Source: Homalodisca vitripennis
Taxonomy: Eukaryota; Arthropoda; Insecta; Hemiptera; Cicadellidae
Assembly (NCBI RefSeq): GCF_021130785.1
Contig: NC_060214.1
Span: 43,569,001 to 43,633,000 of the forward strand
DNA: 64,000 nucleotides
Direction: 5' to 3'
The position numbers were made by a program, and so were the translations under genes. The notes beneath the pieces are model-generated. The model had not been told where the DNA came from. It did not search any database and worked only from the letters and a program-made list of their open reading frames with translations. Numbering within the stretch: position 1 is the stretch's first letter; every line of letters starts with the position of its first letter. Shown one piece after another: positions 20,086 to 31,820 of this stretch.

Positions 20086-20103
20086 AATTTCTCTTATTAA
20101 ATG
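20086..20103 (+). promoter_or_regulatory. Late-promoter-like start motif, major capsid gene
   Basis: ATTTCTCTTATTAAATGG overlaps the start codon, after a ~110-bp AT-rich spacer. Confidence 0.5.
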
Positions 20104-21289
20104 GCGGACTACAGAAAATATGCTAGTGATATTGAAAGGGCGGAGTTTAAAAATTTCTATCCAATTAGTAAACAACATTTGAATGAACCGAATAAAAGAA
20201 CTGAGTTTAATATTGATTTTGGAGATAACTTTTGCTCGTCTAACTTCCAGTTTTATATTTCTGGAACTTTAACAAAACAAGATGGTCAAGCATATCTTGG
20301 AACTGATAATGTTAGATTAATCGATAATTTTATACCGTTTTTATTTTCTAAGATTGAAGTAAGAAAACACAATAAATTGATAGAAGAAGTCGAAAACTGT
20401 GGCCAATTAAGCACTATTAAAGGAACCATTTGTTATTCCAAAAGTGATGTATTTTCAAACAGTTTTGAATCAACTTTTAAATTTGGACAATTTGAAGCGG
20501 TCGGTTGATTTAGCACATTTCGGCTTAGGATTCTTTGAAAATGTAAATTTTCCAATCTATAAAGGTGGATTTTACATTAGTTTTCATAAGAGCTGAAGAC
20601 GATGATGTGATTCTGAAGACTGCAACTGGAAATGTTATGCCTGTTGATGGCAAAATTACAATTAACGAGTTTTTCATTAGAGTTCCGATGATTGATTACA
20701 AAACCACGAGTAAAATTCAGTTGATTGATGAAATTATAAAATCTCAAAACATCACGTTTAATTTTCTAGATTGGCAATGTATTGAGCAAAAAGGTATTTC
20801 CGGAACAACTTATTCGTTCGATATCACAAATATTTATAGAAATATCTTCAATCCCAAGTTCGTTATCATAGGTTTTCAAACAGATAGACAGAATAATCAA
20901 GAAAAAAATCCTTCAATGTTTGATAGTTTTGGATGTAAAAAATATCAGAGTAAAATTGAATGGTTCTTATTATCCAGATGAATTACAAAATTTAAACATT
21001 TCCGGTGGTCTTTTCAGAATCATGTATCAGATTTATCAAGATTTTAAGAAAGTTTACTACAAAAATATGGAAATGTATTACAACCCCAAAGAATTTATAG
21101 CAAATAGACCCATTTATGTCATTGATACAACAAAGAGTTTTGACAAATATTTCTAGTTCAAAGAACGATATAATTATCAATATGGATTTTCAAAATGCTG
21201 TTACAAACGCGATTTGTTATGTGGTTGTGGTTTCTGAGAAATTTTTAGCCTATGATGTGATTAAGAACGATATTAAAGAAATTCAGTAA
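20101..21289 (+). pseudogene. Major capsid protein (double jelly-roll), frameshifted
   Basis: About 396 residues in three main frames (20101-20508, 20565-20981, 20920-21156) plus a last segment to the stop at 21287-21289. Polinton capsid signatures visible: NVRLIDNFIPFLFSKIEVR, LIEEVENCGQLSTIKG, a central GFYISFIRAEDDDVI-type strand pair, FFIRVPMIDYKTTSKI and the C-terminal FRIMYQIYQDFKKVYY. Called by resemblance to Polinton major capsid proteins; the fold is not proven from sequence alone. The gene ends 70 bp from the right TIR. Homologue with similar breaks: 54888-56085. Confidence 0.82.
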
Positions 21290-21359
21290 AAATCGTCTTA
21301 TTTTCTGTTGAGCGAATGTTAGCAAATTTCATTATTTCCGTTTATAGATTTTTCATTGA

Positions 21360-21564
21360 GATTTCTGGATTTTTTTCATTAAAACAGCTTATAAATGTAG
21401 AAGCAAACATTGAACAGTAAAACAGCTATAGATTCGGTTATTTAACATTCGTGATTTCCTGTTTTGATTTCTCAGATTTTGTTTATGGTTCAATGGACAG
21501 TATTTTCCGTTGGTTTTCTGTTTACTCCAAAAAGTGCGCTAGAACCCTCATATTCATATCTACT
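21360..21564 (-). repeat. Right terminal inverted repeat of Polinton A
   Basis: Inverse of 6869-7071; ends CATATCTACT at the duplication TATAAT. Confidence 0.95.
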
Positions 21565-21570
21565 TATAAT
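21565..21570. repeat. Target-site duplication TATAAT, right
   Basis: Exact copy of 6863-6868. Confidence 0.93.
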
Positions 21571-21756
21571 CTTATAACTTAAATATACCCTACTTGCAAT
21601 TCAGTTATATATTTTACTATTTGCTTTATATGTTTATTCAACATCACATTATTATTATTTTTTTTTTTTTGTATGGACTCAATTCTAAATTTATACATGT
21701 ATAGAAAAAATTTATCTTACCCAAAGAAGAATATACAGTATTGATGTACTATTAAC

Positions 21757-24407
21757 TTACAATTCATACCTTTCTAAAAGTTTCATTTTGTATTTTCTTA
21801 ACAAAGCTGCATTGCTTTCCCTATCACTTTCTCGCAGTTCTCTTTCCAATACATTCAATAATCTAATAGATGTCACTAAGAAGGACTTACTGTAGATAAA
21901 AGTTCTATGAATCGAAATTTGTAAAGTTATTCCTAAAAAAAGAGTATTTCTAACATGTAAATCAACCATTCTTTTGTATCTTTTCAAACAAATACACTGG
22001 TTTTTCATTTTAAATTACTTTCACTGTCAATTTCATTATATTCAATTCCATCCGCTCCTTAATTTTCAATAAACCAAAGTCTTTATAATATGGTGTTACA
22101 TGTTGTATTTTGCGCTTTCTGTAACTTATCAGTTAACTCATTATTTATGTCACAATAAGCTATATTTGCATAATCAAAAATAGGTAAAATTAGCGTTGCT
22201 ACTAGAAGCTCCTTAATTTAAACTGGAGGATTAAAGCTCAATTTTATAAATGTATACAAACACTGGAATAACCCCTCCGAACAATATAAATTACTTGTAC
22301 ACGCCATGATAAATCATTATACATTCTTAAACCTAAATTGACAATTGAGCTTTCTAAATTTAAATGTACATTGTTTATCATCAAAGGTGTCAAACCCTTA
22401 ACATCAATGGGAGGTAGCAGCCTTGAGGATCCAAAAAATATCGGCCTACACTTTGTTATATTAAGTTGTAATCCATGATCTTTACACCATGTATGTAATG
22501 TACCCAAATCCGCATTCATAAACTTAACAGCATCATTTATTCATTGAATATTAGGCCTACTGTTAAAATATAACTGAATATCATCTGCATACATCATATA
22601 TTTACAAAATATAACAGCACTATCAATCTTATTAACGTATAAAGAAAAAAGCAAAGCAAAAAGTGTGGATCCCTGTGGAACACCTACAGAGTTTTTCTTC
22701 CATTATGATAAATTTCCATTATTTGTTTTGATCCGCTGAAGTCTATTGGTCACATTATCCCGAAACCAAATAACCACAGCGGAACTAAAATTATAAGTTT
22801 CCAGAACAGACAATAATAAATTATGATTCACAGAGTCAAAGGCACGAATAAAATCAAGAAGCATTAATAATGTTATCTCTCTGTTATCAATAGCATGCCT
22901 GATATCGTCTGTTATTTTAACCAGTGCGGTTTGTGTACTGTAAAGGGATCGATAACCAGACTGATATTTATCTAAAATACTATTCCTAGTAACATAATTA
23001 CAAATTTGGTTATAAACTATTTCATCTAATATCTTACCTAATACACTTAATATGTTTATAGGCCTATAGGCTTTACATTCTGAAGGAGTTTTTATCTTTG
23101 GTAATGATATAATAAGAGCTCTTTTCCACTGACATGGATAAACAGAATGATATAAAAGAATAGTTAAAAATATGACACAACACATCACAGGTTTCTTCAC
23201 ACAAAAATTTTAGAAATCTAATATGTATTTCATCATTACCAACAGCATTAGACGATACATCTAACATCATTTTAGGAATTTCTTCTCTACGTATTACAGA
23301 AAAAATAAACATATCATCAATACCACTAAAGACACCTCTTTGAATTTTATAATAATTAATCAACTCTTTATTTATACTATGGCTAACACCACAGAAATAA
23401 CTATTCAACTCATTCAGTTGTACAACTACATCTGACATAACATTAGCAATTTTTACCATCTCCTTGACTATTAATTACATTCCATATATCTTTGCAATGC
23501 TTATCTGGTTTCAATGAAGAGTCAAAATTACAGTTTCTCGAGTCTCTTAATATACGTTTTACTTGATTTCTTAAGACTCTGTAATTATTCCAAGTTATAG
23601 GATCTTTCGTCCTTATATATTGACTGTATAACTTATCCCTGACTTTCAACATTGATTTTATTTGTGTATTTATCCAAGGGCAGGGAGTACTTTTTGTTGA
23701 GATATTTCTTTCTGGTACATGTTTATTAAATAAATTATTTAATTTATTAACAAATATATCTACCTTTGTATTTATATTGTCTACAGAGTAAACATCATCC
23801 CACGATAAAGTTTGACATTCTTGCCTTTATCTATTTACATCTGCATTTTTGAAATCTCTAATAACTTTGATGACCTTATTAGTACTATTTTAACTCTAAG
23901 ACATAGCTATACGTATATTAAATCATTATAAGATACACCAGCTATAGATATTTGTCCGTACACATTTACTTTGTTCACGTCATTAAAAAATAAGTTAAAA
24001 GGCAGACCACAACAACTTCCATCCCAAAGCAACTTATAAAATAATAAATTCGGGTTTCTTACAGTACAAGGATTGTGATGAATCTAATATTTTGTAATTA
24101 AAACATTGCTTAATATATATTCCAATTCCTCCACCTCCTTACCCTCTCTGTCATGTCTTGTGAATTTAAAACCATCAATACTAAAAGGACTAGAAGGCAA
24201 AATGTGTTTCAGGAATGTTTCCATAACCACAACTATATCAAAAAAATCACCCTAAAATAAACTAAAAAAAGACTCTTTGTGCTCTCTTAGGTTTTCAACG
24301 TGGACATGAGCTACTTTCAAAAAACCTTTATTCTTATTACTAAATTTATATTTTAAACTATTCACCTTTTCCCTAATATGCAGTAATAATTCACAATCAC
24401 TCAGCAT
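21757..24407 (-). pseudogene. Non-LTR retrotransposon ORF2 (endonuclease + reverse transcriptase), frameshifted
   Basis: Likely start Met at 24407 (MLSDCELLLHIREKV). An APE-type endonuclease follows (KVAHVHVENLREHKESF; IDGFKFTRHDREGK, near 24150-24310). The RT is in frames 23443-23652, 23073-23459, 22703-23200, 22244-22519 and 21757-22008: YRPINILSVLGKILDE, YQSGYRSLYSTQTAL, LLDFIRAFDSVNH, then MMYADDIQLY near 22570-22600, with the catalytic YADD intact. The C-terminal part (PIFDYANIAYCD region near 22175) continues to 21757. CR1/Jockey-like. More recent than the copy at 1-1830 judging by the intact catalytic box. Confidence 0.82.
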
Positions 24408-24636
24408 ATATTATTATATGGAAGAGGGCATCAATATTTTAGCACATAATATTGTCAAAAAACACCATTCTTACAACATGAAATTAAAACTAAGAAACAA
24501 CTAATAAACTTATCATACCGAAGATAAACGAAACACAAAACTTAACTGCAAGACCATAATTTCAACTTTTCAAGGTCCTTTTCTCGCTTCATCACCTCAA
24601 TTGCCGGATCTCCTTGATTTTTACGTAGGAAGATGC

Positions 24637-24638
<2 letters not shown>

Positions 24639-24689
<51 letters not shown>
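24639..24689. repeat. (GA)n microsatellite, ~51 bp
   Basis: Pure GA dinucleotide run directly before the first unit of the ~178-bp repeat array. Confidence 0.97.
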
Positions 24690-24691
<2 letters not shown>

Positions 24692-27600
24692 GCAGGCCCT
24701 TTTTGTAAGCCCGATAGCGGGCGAACCGTTGGAGCTAGCTCAGATCTGACGGAAAATCGTCAGTCAGGAATGAATGAACTACAAAAAAGGACCAGTGACT
24801 TTTTGCTCTATCTTCCATGGTTCAGCAACAAAATGCTCGAATATTTGACATTCCAGAGATTTTTTTCGCTAAAAATAATGTTTCGAGCCCGATAGTGGTC
24901 GAACTGTTGGTTGTACCTCAAATCTGATTGACCCATCAAATTAGAAAATTGGGCGATCTACCCAAAATGTCCAGTGACTTTTTGCTGTACCTCCCGTGGT
25001 TTGGCCGAAAAACCTGATTATGTGCAATTTTTTTTGTAAATTTTACGTGGTAACTTAGATTTTGGGGTTAGTAGTGGGGAAACTATTGTTCGGAAGTCAA
25101 CATAAAACAAAGGTTCGATTTATAAAATGAAGTGATCTACATAAAAGGTCCAGTGACCTTTTACTCTATCTCCATTGGTTTGGCCGCAAAACGCGATTAC
25201 GTGAAAATATTTGGAAATTTTAGCCTAAAAATTTACATTCCATGCTTGATAGCGGCTAAACGGTTGGTCGTAGCCCAATACACGTATTCTAATAAGTTTT
25301 ATTAAACTAAGTGTTCTAAAAAAAAAATTCAGTAACTTTTTGGCCTATCCTAAATGGGTCTGGCCGAAAAACCTGTTTAAATAGAAATATTTTATAATTT
25401 TTACGTGAAAAATTTTGTTTCTGGAGGCGGTACCAGCCGAACCATTGGTCATAACTTAAATCATAAATTTTAAATAACTAGACAGTCTAGAGATCTAAAA
25501 CAAAGGTTAGCTAGCTTTTTGTCGCATATCCTTACGTAAGCCCTAAAATCTCTCTTAATGGAAAATCTTGGTCATAATTAGCAATATCAGTTGTAAATAT
25601 GATTCGACTATAATTTGTGCAATCCGTTCTAGTTCCGGATTTAACTTGTGTCACTAAGTTAACGAGTAACTACAACCCCTCATCGTCAATTGGCTAAGCG
25701 TTAGCGAAGCGTCGATAATAGATAGGGACAGGGTACTTTTTAATTAATTTAAAGAAATAGTGATTCATTGTCAACACTCTGGTATTGAATGATAATTTCA
25801 TAAGTAACATAAACCCCCAGATTAACGTTTTATTTTCATAAAAATTACTGTACACATATTCTTGTAGCACAGACACACATTTCCCAGAAAAGTACTTCGC
25901 GTACTTATAACCCCCACTCATAACATAAACTCCCCTCTCGGAAATTTCCTGGTAGATGAACTCCTGATTAAGTTAAACCCTCTGATCAACTTAATAATCA
26001 ATAAATACAAAATAATGCAATCTACAAAGAAAGGTCTAGTGACTTTTTGCCTTATCTCCATCGGTTTGGCTAATAAATGTTAATATTTTGTATGGTTTAA
26101 TTGATTTATTTGAGTCAATAGCCGCTGCCCCGATTGTGCTAGCTTAAATCTCAAAACATTTATAAATTGATAGGATCTACAAAAAAGTTTCAGTAGCTTT
26201 TTGGTGTATATTTTTCCGTAAGCTTGTTATACGGTCTCAGTGGCAAAATCTTTTTTGTGCATGTATTACCAAGTAAAACGACTGACTAGTATACGTCTAC
26301 TAGAGCACATTGCGAATTGAATGATCATTAACTAAGGTCAATAGTAGTTAGGGACATAGTGAATTTTATTTATGCTCACAAACACAACACACACCAAAAG
26401 ATGCCCACGTGTGTCTTAACACCCAGTAACATTTCCCCCTGGAATTTCCTGGTATGACCAGATAATATCCTGAGTAAATTTAACCCCCTGACGTCTTAAC
26501 CCCCGGTAACATTAAACACTCCCCCCTTAATTTCCTTGCACGACTAAATAAACCCCTGAGCAGATTAAAATCCTAAACTACTAGAAAATACTTACTTAGG
26601 GTGGGTTTTTTATAATATTTACAATAAACTACTCACAACAGCTGACCAGTGCAGACTTTTCTTGCAAGCTCTGTGCCGGCTAAACCAAAGGTCCTATATC
26701 TGATCAAACGGCAGAATGGAAACACAACATTAAATTGTGTCTCCAGTCAATGAAAGGTCAGGTCAACTTTTGTTGTAACTCCTACGGGCCATAAAATGCC
26801 CTCAAACTCAAAACTCTGGTTAAAATTAAACACTCAACCTACCACTTTCTGGCGTAACTAATCTCGGACTTTAGTTATCTCCCCAATTCTCTTGTCTTCT
26901 AAATTTGCTAACAAGTCACTTAATTTTTCTCCGAAATCCATTGTTTATTTTTATATCCCGCACGCAATTTGGCTGAGCGTTAGCGCATTATCACCCGTAC
27001 GATTCTCCGAATCGGATGTAATACGGATCCTGAAACCTCATATGCGAATTTAACCAATCACCAAATCTATCTAATCCCCGAATTTTTAAGCACTCACTTT
27101 GGGGGCTTGGGGGCGTAATTTTCAACGCGAAAATTTTAGACTCCGGGCTCTATAGCGGCCAAACCGTTGATCATAGCCCAAAATAGAAGTAGTACTGGAA
27201 TTAGCAAATCACGTGATCTACAAAAAGACTTCTATTACTTTTTGCACTATCGTCAATGGTTTGGCTGCAAAACTTGTTTATATTGAAATATTTAGTAATT
27301 TTTACATGATATTTCTGTTTCTGGAGGCGGTAGCGGTTGAGCCATTGGTTATAACTTAAAAAATTACTTTTTTTTATAACTAGACAATGATTAGATCTAC
27401 AAAAAAGGTCAAGCAATTTTTTCGTATATACTTGCATAAGCCCGATAAACGCTCTCAATGGTAAAAGTTTTGTCGTGAATTGGTTTTTTTTTAGGTGGTT
27501 TAAGATCTATGCGACCACAATTTGTACAAATTGCTCCAGTTTGGGATTATCTGGCCTATAAATTGCCCCCAGAAAAAAAAACACGTATTCTGATAACCCC

Positions 27601-29300
27601 CGATAACACTAAACCCCTCCCGGGAATTACTCCTGAGTAAATGAAAGCCCCTGATCAACTTCATAATCTGATAAAGGCAAAACATGTGTGCAATTCATTC
27701 CGGTTCCAGATTGAGTTTTTATTACTATATAAACGAATACTAGCCCACATCCCGAATTGGCTGAGAGTAAGCGAAGCGTCAAAAGTAGATAGGCCCACGT
27801 GTGTCATTAACCCCCGGTAACATTAACCCCCCACCCGGCATTTTCTGGTATGACCAGATAATCTCTTGAGTAAATGAAACCCTCTGATGTAACATCCTTG
27901 TAATTTCCTGGCATGACTAGATAAACTCCTGAGCAAATTAAACCCCCTAAAAAAGTTAAAAATACTAACTTAGAGTATGTTTTTTATTATATTTACACTC
28001 AACAATTCACACTAGCTGCCCAGTGCATACTTTCCTCTCAAGCTATTTCTCTGATTTAATCTTGCACTGTTCACCCTTGCAGGCTTTTTTTGAAGCCCGA
28101 TAACGGGTGAACAGTTAGAGCTGGCTCAAATCTGAGGGAAAATCGTTAGTCAGGAATGAAGTGAACTACAAAAAACTACAAAGACTTTTCTCTGTATATT
28201 TATTGGTTTGGCCGCAAAAACGCGATTATGTGTTAAATATTTTAAATTTTTACTTAAAATTTAACTTCCGGGCCTTATGGCGGGTAAACAGTTTGTTATA
28301 GCTCAAAAACATTTTATGACGGTATAGGCAATTAGTTGATCTACAAAACATGTCTAGTGACATTTTGCTCTATCCTCAATGGTTTGACCGAAAAACCCGT
28401 TTAGAAGTATAAATTTTTTAAACTTAAGGGAGAATTTTGTTTTTTGGGCTCCATTTAAGCCAAAAAATTTAACTGTGAGCCCAATATAAAAATTTTATTT
28501 TAATACAAAATAATGCTTTTAAAAAAATGTACAGTGACTTTTTGCACTATCTCCTTTAGTTTGGATGATAAATGGTAATATTTTGTAATCTTGACGTGAC
28601 ATTTTGGTATCTGGAGTCGATAGCGGTCGAACTACTGAATCTATCTTAGATATAAAAACATTTCTAAATATACACTGATAAGATCTAGAAAAAAGGTCAA
28701 ATATCTGTTTTGTCTGTCTCCATCGGTTTGGTCATAAAACGTGATCAAGTGAAAATTTGTGCAGTGTTCAAGTAAAATTTAGATTCCGTGCTCTGAAACT
28801 AAAATTTTACATTTTTCACCCTTGCAGACTTTCCTTTGAACCCCGATAGCGGGCGAACCGTTAGAGCTAGCTCGAAACTGAGTAAAAGTCAGGAATGAAG
28901 TAAACTACAAAAAAAGTCCAATGACTTTTCTCTACATCTTTATGTATTAACCCTCAGTAACATTTACCCCCCCCCCAACCCGAAATTTCCTGGTATGACC
29001 AAATAATCTCCTGAGTAAGTTAAAGCCCCTGATGTCTTAACCCCCGGTAACATTACCCCCCCCCACAAGGAAATTCTTGGGATAGTTGAACTCCTGAGCA
29101 AATTATACTCCCTTAACATTTTAAAATTCTAACTTAGAATCGGTTTTTGTTATCATTACACTAAACAGTTCACAATAGCTGACCAGTGCAAACTTTTCTT
29201 CCATGCTCTGTATTGGCCAAACCGAAACTCGAAAGATAAAATCTCTAATGGTTAAGCTACAAAACGCCCTCAAAGTTCATAGTTTTGTTGAATCCGGAAC
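24690..29300. repeat. Degenerate ~178-bp tandem repeat array with higher-order structure
   Basis: Units carry GATAGCGG(C/G)(C/A)GAACCGTTGG, then about 75 bp later GATCTACAAAAAAGGTCCAG followed by TGACTTTTTGCTCTATCTCC and GGTTTGGCCG(C/A)AAAA. The GATCTAC-like landmark recurs near 24955, 25133, 25310, 25494, 26018, 26170, 27220, 27395, 28160, 28340, 28520, 28690 and 28903, mostly 175-184 bp apart. Blocks with CCCCCGGTAACATTAA... and GGCTGAGCGTTAGCG-like text (25690, 26960, 27750) separate groups of units, giving a larger period near 1 kb. Units have diverged strongly. No coding signal fits; open frames at 25694, 27201 and 27500 are incidental. Confidence 0.7.
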
Positions 29301-31816
29301 GAATCAATAAAATAGGTCTAATTTAAACTTCCAGATCCCTAATCTAATGCTCGGACTTAACCTGTCCGAAGGCGAGTATTAATATAATACTTGCTACATT
29401 GAGTCTACGATTACCGCAGGGATACAGTGGAAAGAATCAAACAAAGAATTTTGTATCTTAAATATTTACAAACTACTTAAGAAAGGTACTTTCTAAAAGA
29501 AACTATAACGTTTAACACACTTTGAGTTTCCTCCAGTAAAGTTAAAACCAATTAGGTTGGATCTTTTAGGATATTCCCTGTTTCAATACCTTAGAGGAAG
29601 TAAAAGCGGCAGTCTAACCGCGGGTTTGCTCATATATTTCGTAAGAAAACAATATTATTCACATACTGTGTCTTTCTATTGTGTATATGAATTATAAATT
29701 TGATAGCTCTTATTTTTTTAAATTTTACATTGTGATATCTATTTTTAATTAACATAGTAAATCTTAAAAAATATTTCATCATCTCTATTTTTCCCATACG
29801 TTTGGTAAAATATGCGTTATTATAGTGATTTAATCTCTAAATTTCAGTGCGTATACATACGTGTTTTTATGTGGATAACTTAAACTACATATTTCACCTT
29901 AAAATGGGTTTTTCTCGGATCAAAACATTTTCGTTTTACGTATTAAAACCAAAACCCAATTAATCAAATAAAGCTACCTTATTGTCATGTGACCCTATAA
30001 AAACCCTTAAAATGGCCACTTTTAGTTTTTTAATATATTTTTTAGACGGTGATATAGGTAATATTTACGTATTTTACGTTATTGTTATGGGTATAAAGCT
30101 AGGAAGAATTTAATCTTGGAAACGTTATGCTTCCATATTCTTGACCGTTTAATTCCCTCCAATTTCTAGATCTAGCAAAATAAGCTAACAAGTGTTTTGA
30201 ATATCTTAATTTATTTACACTGTTCCGTTTTATAACTATTTCTTATTGTGAATAAATTACACATTGGACCTGTATATTTCTTATCAAATCAGTTATTTAT
30301 CAAAAAATTCAACACTGCTACTTTATTTCATTTTAGGATATATATTTAATACAGTTTATTCATTCACCATTTTAGAACATTAATACTTATTGAATTAAGC
30401 AGGACGAATTTTGTTAATTACTGCAATTTTCAACTTAATTTCAGATTTCGACAAAACTTTCTATATTAATAGAAAATAAGGAGTTTACTAAAGATATTTT
30501 AATGTAAGTTGATTAGTTTAAAAGTAGTATTATTTAAAATAAAAACCCATACAGATAAATAGAAGGTAAAAAAGGATATACACAAATAAGTACTATTAAT
30601 TTTTTTATTTCTCTTGGTCCTTGAAAAAAGGGTTTGGAAATAACCTGTATTTATGTTTAAATATATCTTAATAATAGAAAATATAATGAACAATCTAAAT
30701 CTAAAAGTCACATGTAATTATTTTAAACGTTATAATTTGCTCTAAATATGTAAGAGTAGTAACGTAGTTACGTGGATAAAGGTAAACGAAATCCGACTCG
30801 AAGTTCCAAAATTTTAAGTTCACAAAAAGTTACAAAGAGATATCCAGTTCGGAGGGTTAATTACTTTAACTGAGAATCGTCACTTTAATTGAGAAACCCA
30901 AGACAGCACTGTTTCGTCCAAGAGAGACAGAGGGGATGAGCTCCACACGAAACTAAAACAAGAACAAATTACGACTTTGGAGTAACCGCGACAAGACTAA
31001 AAATCCAAAACGAACCCTACGGAACGACTAAATGTTAGGGCGTATAAGGGATCGTTAAATCAGAAGACAGGTCGAATGGTCAAGGGATAAGCTCACCAGC
31101 TTAGTACTCGTATTTCCACTGAACAATAGTGGAATATCTTGTAATCGATATTTGATATATCAATATTTATATTGGAGCTTACTGGTGAATTGCAATTAGT
31201 AAAGTACTCAACCGTGTCCAGTATTGTTCAAGAATCCCAAGTTGTGCTTTTGGATAAAATAAAATTTTAGACATGGAAAAGTTTACTTAACAATAGAAGT
31301 TCAAGAAATGCATTGTTTCCTACCCTCATCCAATCAAGCATCTGTGTATTCAGCAAGTAATAGTTGTCGAAGTTTATTAAAGAAAATCAAAGCTTAAAGA
31401 TTCGTCTGGTTGGTTAAGCGTAATAATTTGATTTTAGTTCTTCCAACGTTATAAGTTGAACAGTGCATTTTAAAATCAGTCGCAAAGTATATCATTACTT
31501 ACTACTTCACAAGTGAATTAAGAAGAATGTTCTAATAGGATCACTTGAATACTGATAATTTTTGTAGCAAAAAGTAGATTTTCACGAATATCAGTATAAC
31601 GTTTGATTATCTACAGTAGTTTTTTATCTAATGCAATATGTCTGTATAAGACGTTATAGTATTCGATGGCTTTGTTCTCTTAGAACAAAAAACTGTGGAA
31701 ACATATCATTGGATTAGTCTAAAGGTTCTTTGTGATTTTGTTCTGGAGTGACAGGGTATTAGTTTGGGTAAGGTTAGTAAGAGGGATCACATGCTGTAAA
31801 GAACACAAGAGGAGTG
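29301..31816. other. AT-rich intergenic DNA, no gene seen
   Basis: No coding or RNA gene signal that I can support. The open frame at 30499-30711 is low-complexity and unsupported. No clear repeats. Confidence 0.55.
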
Positions 31817-31820
31817 ATAG
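31817..31820. repeat. Target-site duplication ATAG, left of gypsy element
   Basis: ATAG flanks the left LTR and recurs at 41201-41204 after the right LTR. Four bases suits Ty3/gypsy. Confidence 0.8.

Larger units (their letters stand above)
6869..21564 (+). mobile_element. Polinton/Maverick element, copy A, full length (14,696 bp)
   Basis: Bounded by ~204-bp near-identical inverted repeats beginning AGTAGATATG and by a perfect 6-bp duplication TATAAT. Inside are all hallmark genes: protein-primed polymerase B, retroviral-type integrase, FtsK/HerA-type packaging ATPase, adenain-like cysteine protease, jelly-roll major capsid and a penton-like minor capsid protein. Accessory genes include a BRO-like gene, a PLA2-domain virion protein, zinc-module proteins and a fibre-like protein. 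The long genes are interrupted by one-base indels. Integration looks recent because both ends and the duplication are intact. Confidence 0.95.

Noticed and set aside
25694..27685. Open frames inside the ~178-bp repeat array
   Set aside because: Not shared between units; accidental in repeat DNA.
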